A DNA stretch of 7,641 bases, taken from positions 1 to 7,641 of the forward strand of contig JAKAVX010000109.1 of the NCBI GenBank assembly GCA_021827465.1, in the 5' to 3' direction. Both the position numbers and the translations under genes were made by a program. Positions 1-5,822 of the stretch are shown one piece after another; position 1 is the first letter of the stretch, and each line of letters begins with the position of its first letter. The notes under the pieces were generated by a model, which saw only the letters and a program-made list of their open reading frames with translations, was not told where the DNA came from and did no database searches. This stretch comes from Deltaproteobacteria bacterium (GTDB taxonomy: Bacteria > Desulfobacterota_B > Binatia > Binatales > Binataceae).

Positions 1-132
1 GAATAGAGGGTAACTGCCCCCAGCCCTCGCCACCGCGCAAACGCAGCTCTGCGTGCCGCGCCCCGCGCATCCAGTCCCCCTTTTGCGGCGCGATAATGAT
101 CCGCGCCGCTTTCGCCGCGTGAACCCTGCGCG
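1..132. other. Region downstream of ftsZ with no supported gene
   Basis: This GC-rich stretch follows the ftsZ stop. Besides the hairpin at 85-109 it holds a smaller inverted repeat, ACGCAG (41-46) against CTGCGT (49-54), too tight to form a normal loop at full length. No coding region with a credible start, length or recognisable motif is seen. The next gene would lie beyond the left edge. Confidence 0.6.
85..109 (-). terminator. GC-rich hairpin downstream of ftsZ, possible terminator
   Basis: Bases 85-92 (GCGGCGCG) are perfectly complementary to 102-109 (CGCGCCGC). Two more A-T pairs are possible inside the stem with one bulged base, leaving a 4-base loop. The hairpin begins 23 bases after the ftsZ stop, where an operon terminator would be expected. 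On the minus strand it is followed by AAAAGGGGG instead of a U-run, so it is not a canonical intrinsic terminator. It might act with Rho or only protect the 3' end of the message. Confidence 0.4.
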
Positions 133-1395
133 TCAGTCCATATGCTTTCTGAGGAACGTCGGGATATCCAGTTGCTCCTCGCCGTCGATCAGCCGCTCGG
201 GTTCGATCTTCTCGTCGAGCGAGGGATTCTCGCCACGGCGCTTGAAGGCCGGGATATCGAGCGTGCTGTCGTCAATCAGCAAGCCGAGGCGTCTGATCGG
301 CTTGTTCGGAGGAAAAGTTCGCGCCGAGGCAGGCTGAGCGGGAGCCTTTATCTCCGAAGCGTCGACCGGACGGGTCGAGGCCGCGGCGATCGGCGTGGTG
401 ATCGGCGTTCCGGAAGGCGAATATTTCTCAGCCCGATCGACGTCGCCGAAGCCGGTCGCGATAACCGTGACGCGGATCTCGTCGTCGAGGCGCTCGTCGA
501 TAACGGCGCCCATGATGATATTCGCTTCCTCGTGGGCTTCCTCGTGAATCAGGCTCGCCGCTTCGTTCACTTCGTACAGCGACATGTCGGGTCCGCCGGT
601 GAAGTTGATGAGCAGTCCGCGCGCGCCCTTTATCGAAACGTCCTCGAGCAGCGGGCTCGAGATGGCGCGCTGGGCGGCCTCGATGGCGCGATTCTCGCCC
701 GAGCCGCTCGCCGCTCCCATCATCGCCATGCCCATCTCGGCCATGATCGAGCGCACGTCGGCGAAATCCAGATTGATGAGCCCGTGAACCGTCACCAGTT
801 CCGAGATTCCGCGCACGGCCTGGAGCAGAACGTCGTCGGCTTTCTGGAACGCCTCGCGCAGCGACATGTTGCGGCTCGCGACGGAAAGCAGGCGCTGGTT
901 GGGAATCGTGATCAGCGTATCGACGGCGGCCTTGAGCTCGCGGAGCCCGGATTCGGCTTGCGCCATCCGCTTGCTGCCCTCGAACTGAAACGGCTTGGTC
1001 ACGACGCCGACGGTGAGCGCACCAATCTCACGCGCGATCCGCGCGATGACCGGAGCGGAGCCGGTTCCGGTGCCGCCGCCCATCCCGGCGGTGACGAACA
1101 CCATCTCCGCGCCGGACAACAGCTCGCGCAGGCGCTCTTCGTCCTCGAGCGCGGCCTTGCATCCGATTTCGGGGTTTCCGCCGGTGCCGCGGCCTCGCGT
1201 AATAGTCTGTCCAATCTGGACGCGCAGCGGCGCCTGGTTGTTCTGCAGCGCCTGCGCGTCGGTATTGACCGCGACGAAGTCGACGTTGCGCACGCCGGCC
1301 ACGATCATGTGATTGACCGCGTTGCCGCCGCACCCTCCGGCGCCGATCACCTTTATGCGCGCTCCTGGGTCGGGGTTTCCCACCAACTCAATCAT
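133..1395 (-). CDS. ftsZ: FtsZ, tubulin-like GTPase of the division ring
   Basis: FtsZ polymerises with GTP at mid-cell and organises the divisome. The 420 residues contain the tubulin signature GGGTGTG at 106-112, NTDAQAL at 44-50 and the synergy (T7) loop NLDFADV at 208-214, whose Asp 210 and 213 complete the GTPase site of the neighbouring subunit. The conserved core ends near residue 318. A Pro/Ala-rich linker of about 60 residues follows. The extreme C-terminus, LDIPTFLRK at 409-417, is the conserved peptide that binds FtsA. A second, similar motif (LDIPAFKRR, 379-387) lies 30 residues before it. The ATG at 1395 is preceded by an excellent ribosome binding site. The gene is last in the visible cluster, 63 bases after ftsA, and a GC-rich hairpin follows its TGA stop. 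Confidence 0.98.
   Translation of the reverse strand: MIELVGNPDPGARIKVIGAGGCGGNAVNHMIVAGVRNVDFVAVNTDAQALQNNQAPLRVQIGQTITRGRGTGGNPEIGCKAALEDEERLRELLSGAEMVFVTAGMGGGTGTGSAPVIARIAREIGALTVGVVTKPFQFEGSKRMAQAESGLRELKAAVDTLITIPNQRLLSVASRNMSLREAFQKADDVLLQAVRGISELVTVHGLINLDFADVRSIMAEMGMAMMGAASGSGENRAIEAAQRAISSPLLEDVSIKGARGLLINFTGGPDMSLYEVNEAASLIHEEAHEEANIIMGAVIDERLDDEIRVTVIATGFGDVDRAEKYSPSGTPITTPIAAASTRPVDASEIKAPAQPASARTFPPNKPIRRLGLLIDDSTLDIPAFKRRGENPSLDEKIEPERLIDGEEQLDIPTFLRKHMD
148..261 (-). repeat. Degenerate repeat encoding two LDIPxF motifs in the FtsZ tail
   Basis: Codons 379-384 (261-244) and 409-414 (171-154) encode LDIPAF and LDIPTF. The two 18-base stretches agree at 15 positions, including an identical GATATCCCG core. 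They are separated by an acidic segment (residues 388-408). The last copy is the canonical FtsA-binding peptide. Whether the upstream copy binds anything is unknown. Confidence 0.6.
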
Positions 1396-1458
1396 CGCAA
1401 GACCTCCTCCACCACTCCGGCGGACCTGCCGCCTTGTCCCGGCGGTTCATCCGCGGTG
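1396..1458 (-). promoter_or_regulatory. ftsA-ftsZ spacer with competing hairpins
   Basis: This 63-base leader is the longest spacer between genes in the window. On the transcript, CCGCC (1445-1441), GGCGG (1433-1429) and CCGCC (1423-1419) occur in order. The middle element can pair with either neighbour, giving two mutually exclusive 5-bp GC stems just upstream of the ftsZ ribosome binding site. I see no convincing promoter here. A regulatory role is inference, because short GC stems are common in DNA of this composition. Confidence 0.35.
1401..1410 (-). promoter_or_regulatory. Strong ribosome binding site of ftsZ
   Basis: The minus strand reads GGAGGAGGTC here. It contains AGGAGGT, a near-complete match to the 16S rRNA anti-Shine-Dalgarno sequence, six bases before the ftsZ ATG. 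It is the strongest such site in the window. That fits the known need for much more FtsZ than FtsQ or FtsA, and it fixes the ftsZ start. Confidence 0.9.
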
Positions 1459-2676
1459 CTAAAAAAAATCTCTTACCCAATCCGTTAATCGGGAACGCAG
1501 GCGCCCCCATCGGCCGAAATGGCCGGACACATTTCCAACACCACGCGATTGTCCCAGATAGAGCAGCAATCCTGCCGCAGTGGTGTACATCGGTTTCATC
1601 AGTTCCTCGGGCATGCCTTTCAGATTGATCGGCAGCCCGCGGCGCACGGGGAGCCTGAAGATCCGTTCGGCAAGCTCCTGCGTGCCTTCGAGCAGCGAAC
1701 TCCCGCCGACCAGCACCACGCCCGAGGCGAGGCTGTCGGCGACGCCCGAACGGACGATTTCGCGCTGCGCGAGCGAGAAAATCTCTTCCATGCGCGGCTC
1801 GATTATCTCGGCGAGGATGCGGCGCGCGATCACCTTGGGCTCGCGCCCGCCCACACCGGGCACCTGGACGGTCTCGTCGCGGCGAACCACGAGCCCGGTC
1901 GCCACGCCGTAATCGATCTTGAGCTTTTCGGCGTCGGTGGCCGGCGTCCTGAGTCCCGCGGCGACGTCGTTGGTGATGTGATTGCCACCAAGCGGAAGCA
2001 CCGCGGTATGCATCACGGCGCCCTGATGGAAGACGATGATATCGGTGGTGCCGCCGCCGATATCGATCAGCGCGACACCGAGTTCGCGCTCTTCGGGAAA
2101 CAGCGCCGCCTCGGCCGACGCGAGCGGCTCGAACACCATGTCCGAGGGGGTGATTCCGGCGCGCTCGCAGCATTTGACGAGGTTCTGCCCGTAGCTCTGC
2201 GCCGCAGTCACGATATGGATTCGGGCTTCGAGCCGCACTCCGGCCATCCCGACCGGATCGCGCACGCCTTCCTGGTCGTCGACCGCGAACTGCTGCGGCA
2301 GGATGTGCAGCACCTGGCGGTCGAGCGGGATTGCGACCGCGCGCGCCGCGTCGATCACGCGCTCGATATCGCGCGCGCCGACCTCGCCGCCGCGCACCGC
2401 GACGATCCCGTGGCTGTTGAGCCCGCGGATGTGCGCGCCGGCCACTCCGGCCGCGACGGTGCCGATCCGCACGCCCGAGGTCCGTTCCGCTTCCTGCACC
2501 GCGGCCTTTATCGATTCGACCGTCGCCTCGATATTGACGACGATTCCCTTGCGAAGGCCGGTGCACGGAGCCACGCCGTGCCCGAGCAGCGCAAGTTCGC
2601 TCTCGGCGCCGCCCTCGGCCACAAGCGCGCAGACCTTGCTCGTCCCGACATCAAGTCCGGCCAGGAGATTTCTCAT
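1459..2676 (-). CDS. ftsA: FtsA, actin-like membrane tether of the Z ring
   Basis: FtsA is an actin-fold ATPase that polymerises on the inner membrane, binds the FtsZ C-terminal peptide and recruits later divisome proteins. The 405-residue length is typical. Phosphate loop 1 is LDVGTSK at 8-14, phosphate loop 2 is IDIGGGTTD at 204-212, and the adenosine motif is VVLVGGSSLLEG at 320-331. The SHS2 (1C) insert, which distinguishes FtsA from MreB and DnaK, lies at about 84-162. The last residues (WGRLRSRLTDWVRDFF, 390-405) form a basic, aromatic amphipathic helix suited to membrane attachment. The ATG at 2676 overlaps the ftsQ stop as ATGA. A TAAGGGAG sequence lies 11 bases upstream, somewhat far, so coupling to ftsQ may help. 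The final codons and stop read through a run of eight T residues (GAT TTT TTT TAG). Confidence 0.97.
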   Translation of the reverse strand: MRNLLAGLDVGTSKVCALVAEGGAESELALLGHGVAPCTGLRKGIVVNIEATVESIKAAVQEAERTSGVRIGTVAAGVAGAHIRGLNSHGIVAVRGGEVGARDIERVIDAARAVAIPLDRQVLHILPQQFAVDDQEGVRDPVGMAGVRLEARIHIVTAAQSYGQNLVKCCERAGITPSDMVFEPLASAEAALFPEERELGVALIDIGGGTTDIIVFHQGAVMHTAVLPLGGNHITNDVAAGLRTPATDAEKLKIDYGVATGLVVRRDETVQVPGVGGREPKVIARRILAEIIEPRMEEIFSLAQREIVRSGVADSLASGVVLVGGSSLLEGTQELAERIFRLPVRRGLPINLKGMPEELMKPMYTTAAGLLLYLGQSRGVGNVSGHFGRWGRLRSRLTDWVRDFF

Positions 2677-3485
2677 CGGATGAGCGGCTCCCTTACGCGT
2701 TCGACCTCGGCGATCCTGCGACGCGAATCGCTATCCACGGCCTTTGCGCGCGCAATGCCACCGTGCCGCGCAAGGCGCTTGAGATTCGTATTGAGCCGGA
2801 GCACCGCGAGCCCCGGCGTCGTCATGTCGACCATCGCAACCAGCGCTTCCCTGTCCCGCCATCGGTTGAGCACTTCGGCGGCGCGTCCGATCTCGACCGG
2901 CTCGCGCCTGAGGTCGATACGGATTTCGGTGCGCATCCGGTCGAGGAACAGCGCGGCGGTTCCGTCGCTCGAAACGTGCATCTCGGAGACAAGTTTGGAA
3001 AGACCGGCCTCGGCGCGCACCATTATCGCCGCGTAACGCACCAGCTCGGCGGGCGGAGCGTTCTCCACCGCGGAACCGCTCAGAATCGGAATATCCGGCT
3101 GGGACGCGGGAGAAACGGGCCCTACCAGGCCCTGCTCGGCGGAAAGCGTGTAGAAGCCGTCGGAGCGCTCGACCAGCGCGACGGGAAGAAACCGGGAAGC
3201 GCCGCCGGACGCAAGCCGCGGCCTGATATGGCCGTCGTAGCGCGCGAAACGCGCCGGAACGATATCCTGACCCACGTAACCTGCGAGCGCGCCGAGCGGG
3301 GCCACTTCATCGCGCGCGCGTTCCTTCCAGTGCCGAACCGCAAGCGCGGCCCGCGCGAGCATCGCCCTGCCCGGTCCGCTGAACCCGGTCATCATCCCGA
3401 GCACAAAGAACGCGCACAGCAGAAGCCCCGCCAAACGAGGACTCCACTGCGATCCGTTCTTTCGCTTGCGTTGTCTTACCGCCAC
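2673..3485 (-). CDS. ftsQ: FtsQ/DivIB-like divisome protein, divergent
   Basis: FtsQ is a bitopic inner-membrane protein that links the cytoplasmic ring to FtsB/FtsL and the septal synthases. The 270 residues show the expected topology: a short basic cytoplasmic tail (RQRKRK at 4-9), one hydrophobic helix at about 17-36, and a periplasmic remainder. Residues 101-139 (PVALVER, then a SDGFY turn and DIPILSG) resemble the start of the FtsQ beta domain. Residues 217-231 (AMVDMTTPGLAVLRL) resemble its final strand. The 37-100 stretch, where the POTRA domain should be, is short and lacks the usual first strand (VxVxG); only a GQDI-like remnant is suggestive. The product call therefore rests partly on position before ftsA and ftsZ. 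The start is GTG at 3485, because an in-frame TGA lies six codons upstream and no ATG occurs between. It sits in an 11-base tandem duplication, and its 3' end overlaps ftsA as ATGA. Confidence 0.75.
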   Translation of the reverse strand: MAVRQRKRKNGSQWSPRLAGLLLCAFFVLGMMTGFSGPGRAMLARAALAVRHWKERARDEVAPLGALAGYVGQDIVPARFARYDGHIRPRLASGGASRFLPVALVERSDGFYTLSAEQGLVGPVSPASQPDIPILSGSAVENAPPAELVRYAAIMVRAEAGLSKLVSEMHVSSDGTAALFLDRMRTEIRIDLRREPVEIGRAAEVLNRWRDREALVAMVDMTTPGLAVLRLNTNLKRLARHGGIARAKAVDSDSRRRIAEVERVREPLIR

Positions 3486-3503
3486 CGCCTCACCACCGCC
3501 TCA
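3482..3503 (-). repeat. 11-base perfect tandem duplication at the ftsQ start
   Basis: The plus strand has CCACCGCCTCA at 3482-3492 and again at 3493-3503, directly adjacent. On the transcript this is TGAGGCGGTGG twice. Each copy carries a GAGG element and a GTG. The second GTG (3485) is the inferred ftsQ start. The GTG in the first copy is in another frame and meets a stop after six codons. The repeat fills most of the 23-base murB-ftsQ spacer. Confidence 0.85.
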
Positions 3504-3508
3504 TTACG

Positions 3509-4423
3509 CTACCACTCGCCGACCAGCCTGACCTCCGGTTCGAGCGTCACTCCGCTCATGCGCCTGACCCGTTCGCGCGCCGTTTCCATAAGCGCGCGGA
3601 CTTGCGCGGCGGTCGCGCCGCCCGGGTTGACGATAAAATTCGCGTGCTGCTCGGAGAACATCGCATTGCCCTCGCGCACGCCTTTGAGTCCTGCCTGTTC
3701 GAGCAGCCGTCCCGCGAAGCCGCCGGCCGGATTCTTGAATATCGAGCCGGCGTTGGGCACTCCGCGCGGCTGACGCACCGCGCGCTTTGCGCGAAATTCG
3801 AGCATCCGCGCGCGCAGACTCTCGCGGTCTCCCGGCTTCAACTCGAAATCGACGCGCGTGATCGTGAATCCCCGGGGAAGCTCGGTGCGCCGGTAGGCGA
3901 ATCCAACTTCCTCTGGCGAAAGCTCGCGCATCTCGCCCGCGCTCGCCACGCCGCGCACACGGGTTACGACCCGCGACATCTCTCCGCCGAAAGCTCCCGC
4001 GTTCATCACCAGCCCGCCGCCGACCGAGCCGGGAATCCCTTCGGCGAATTCGAGTCCTTCGAGCCCGCGATTGACGACAGTCTCGACCAGAGAGCCCAGG
4101 TCGGCCGCGGCGCCCGCCGAGACTTTGCATCCGTCGATTTCGATTCCGCCGAGTCCTTCGCCCAGCCTGACGACCAGGCCGCGTATCCCACGATCGCTGA
4201 CCAGCAGATTCGTGCCCGAGCCGAGACAAAACACGGCAGCGCCGCATCGATCCGCCCCCGCGATCGCGAAGCTGAGATCCTCTTCGGTTTCCACCGTGAG
4301 CAGCAGATCGGCGGGACCGCCGATCCTGAACGAGGTGAACGCGGCGAGCGGCCAGTTGAGGCAAAGCCGCTCTCCGAAGCGCTCTCCGAGTTCGCGCTCA
4401 AGTAGATTCATGAGGCTTCGCAC
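3509..4423 (-). CDS. murB: MurB, UDP-N-acetylenolpyruvylglucosamine reductase (FAD-dependent)
   Basis: MurB reduces UDP-GlcNAc-enolpyruvate to UDP-MurNAc using NADPH and bound FAD. Its product is the substrate of MurC, encoded just upstream. The 304-residue length fits the shorter type II MurB class. FAD-site motifs are SFRIGGPADL at 31-40, LGSGTNLLVSDRG at 67-79 and GIPGSVGGGLVMNAGAFGG at 129-147. YRRT at 177-180 holds the substrate-site Arg. NAGSIFKNP at 224-232 holds the proton-donor Ser (227), and LEPEVRLVG at 294-302 holds the active-site Glu (297). The start is uncertain. GTG at 4423 gives a 26-base overlap with murC, while ATG at 4411 (residue 5, MNLLEREL) gives a 14-base overlap. Neither has a good Shine-Dalgarno sequence, so re-initiation by ribosomes leaving murC is likely. 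The stop is TAG. Confidence 0.97.
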   Translation of the reverse strand: MRSLMNLLERELGERFGERLCLNWPLAAFTSFRIGGPADLLLTVETEEDLSFAIAGADRCGAAVFCLGSGTNLLVSDRGIRGLVVRLGEGLGGIEIDGCKVSAGAAADLGSLVETVVNRGLEGLEFAEGIPGSVGGGLVMNAGAFGGEMSRVVTRVRGVASAGEMRELSPEEVGFAYRRTELPRGFTITRVDFELKPGDRESLRARMLEFRAKRAVRQPRGVPNAGSIFKNPAGGFAGRLLEQAGLKGVREGNAMFSEQHANFIVNPGGATAAQVRALMETARERVRRMSGVTLEPEVRLVGEW

Positions 4424-5822
4424 CCGCCGCGAGAGCGGCCATCAGCTCCTCGCCGAACCTGTAAACGTCGCCCGCGCCGAGCGTCACGACGAGATCGCCG
4501 GGCACGGTTTCCGCGGCGAGCCGGAACGCCGGATAGCGCTCGTCGCCAAGATAGTGAACCTCAAGATGCCCCCGCTTGAGCATCGCTTCGTACAACCGGC
4601 GCGACGAAACATCCGCAATCGGATCCTCGCCGGCAGGATAGATGTCCATCAGGTAGACCACGTCGGCGTCATCGAAAGCCGACAGGAATTCGTCGAAGAG
4701 ATCGCGCAGCCGGGTGTAGCGATGCGGCTGGAAGACGGCGACCGTGCGCCGGCGAAAGGCCGCGCGCGCCGCCGCAAGCGTGGCCTTCACTTCCTCGGGA
4801 TGATGCGCGTAATCGTCAACGACGATACGCCCGCCCGCTTCACCCTTGACCTCGAAGCGGCGATGGATTCCCGAGAACTTGCCGAGCGCCTGAGCGGCGT
4901 CCTTGAACTCGATACCGAGTTCGAGCGCGACGGCGATCGCGGCGAGCGAATTGAGCGCGACATGACGTCCGGGCGTCGGCACCGAAACCGTGCCCATCGT
5001 CTCGCCCTTTCGGATCACGTCGAAGCGCGTTGAGAGACCGTCGATTTCGACCTGAGTGGCGCGCAGTTCCGCATCGGGAGCGAAGCCGTAGGTGACGACA
5101 GGTTTTCTGACCGAGCCGAGAAGCCCGCGCACGTTCGCGCTGTCGATTCCCAAAACCGCGCGACCGTAAAACGGCACCCGGTTGATGAAGTTCAGAAACG
5201 CATCCCTGACCCGGTCGATCGAGCCGTAATGGTCGAGGTGTTCGGCGTCGATATTGGTGACGACCGCGATCGTCGGCACGAGCAAAAGGAACGAGGCGTC
5301 GCTCTCATCCGCCTCGGCAACCATGAAGTCGCCGCGCCCGAGGCGCACGTTGGTTCCGCGCGCGCGCAGATTTCCGCCCACCGCGACGGTCGGGTCGAGG
5401 CCGGCTTCCTCCATGACGAGGCCGACGAGCCCGGTCGTGGTGGTCTTTCCGTGAGTTCCCGCAACCGCCACTCCGACCTTCGCCATCCGGAGCAACTCGC
5501 CGAGCATCTCGGCGCGCGGGATAACCGGGATCTTCAGTTCGCGCGCATGGCTGACCTCGGGATTGGAGAATCTTACCGCCGACGAAATCACCACCGCGTC
5601 GAGCTCAGACGTCACGTGCGAGCGATGATGCCCGACGCTGATTTCGGCGCCGAGCGAGGCGAGCCGGCGAGTCGTCGCGCTCTCCTTGAGGTCGCAGCCG
5701 CTCACCGCAAAACCGAGCCTGAGGCAAAGTTCCGCGATTCCGCTCATTCCCGCGCCGCCGATACCGATGAAATGAAGCCGGCGCTCGCGAGTCAGAAGCG
5801 TGGATGTGAGCGGACCCGTCAT
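4398..5822 (-). CDS. murC: MurC, UDP-N-acetylmuramate:L-alanine ligase
   Basis: MurC is the first Mur ligase. It joins L-alanine to UDP-MurNAc with ATP hydrolysis in the cytoplasm, starting the peptide stem. The 474 residues match the family length and the three-domain layout. The UDP-binding domain has GIGGAGMSG at 20-28. The ATP-binding domain has the P-loop AGTHGKTTTT at 121-130, EADESD at 170-175 and TNIDAEHLDHYG at 189-200. The C-terminal domain has VDDYAHHP at 335-342, FQPHRYTR at 364-371, YPAGED at 395-400 and TLGAGDVY at 447-454. The HLDHYG and DDYAHHP signatures separate MurC from MurD, MurE and MurF. The ATG at 5822 overlaps the murG stop as ATGA. A GGAGGG sequence at 5830-5835 lies 7 bases upstream and supports this start. 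The 3' end overlaps murB. Confidence 0.98.
   Translation of the reverse strand: MTGPLTSTLLTRERRLHFIGIGGAGMSGIAELCLRLGFAVSGCDLKESATTRRLASLGAEISVGHHRSHVTSELDAVVISSAVRFSNPEVSHARELKIPVIPRAEMLGELLRMAKVGVAVAGTHGKTTTTGLVGLVMEEAGLDPTVAVGGNLRARGTNVRLGRGDFMVAEADESDASFLLLVPTIAVVTNIDAEHLDHYGSIDRVRDAFLNFINRVPFYGRAVLGIDSANVRGLLGSVRKPVVTYGFAPDAELRATQVEIDGLSTRFDVIRKGETMGTVSVPTPGRHVALNSLAAIAVALELGIEFKDAAQALGKFSGIHRRFEVKGEAGGRIVVDDYAHHPEEVKATLAAARAAFRRRTVAVFQPHRYTRLRDLFDEFLSAFDDADVVYLMDIYPAGEDPIADVSSRRLYEAMLKRGHLEVHYLGDERYPAFRLAAETVPGDLVVTLGAGDVYRFGEELMAALAAGAKPHEST

Noticed and set aside
142..1488. Plus-strand open frame of 448 codons opposite ftsZ
   Set aside because: It covers a fully recognisable ftsZ in antisense and has no motif of its own; such frames are common opposite high-GC genes.
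1461..1500. Possible promoter before ftsZ (TTAACG and AT-rich run)
   Set aside because: No pair of -35 and -10 like boxes with sensible spacing is present; the AT-rich part is explained by the T run at the end of ftsA.
1388..2566. Minus-strand 392-codon frame overlapping ftsA
   Set aside because: It is an out-of-frame reading of ftsA with Arg-rich low-complexity sequence. Only its last codons matter, as the possible -1 extension of FtsA noted in the findings.
1519..3036. Long plus-strand open frame of 505 codons opposite ftsA and ftsQ
   Set aside because: It lies antisense to well-supported genes, is rich in Arg, His and Asp as expected from the complement of GC-rich codons, and shows no domain.
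3504..4364. Minus-strand 286-codon frame overlapping murB
   Set aside because: It is an Arg-rich out-of-frame shadow; murB in its own frame has every active-site motif.
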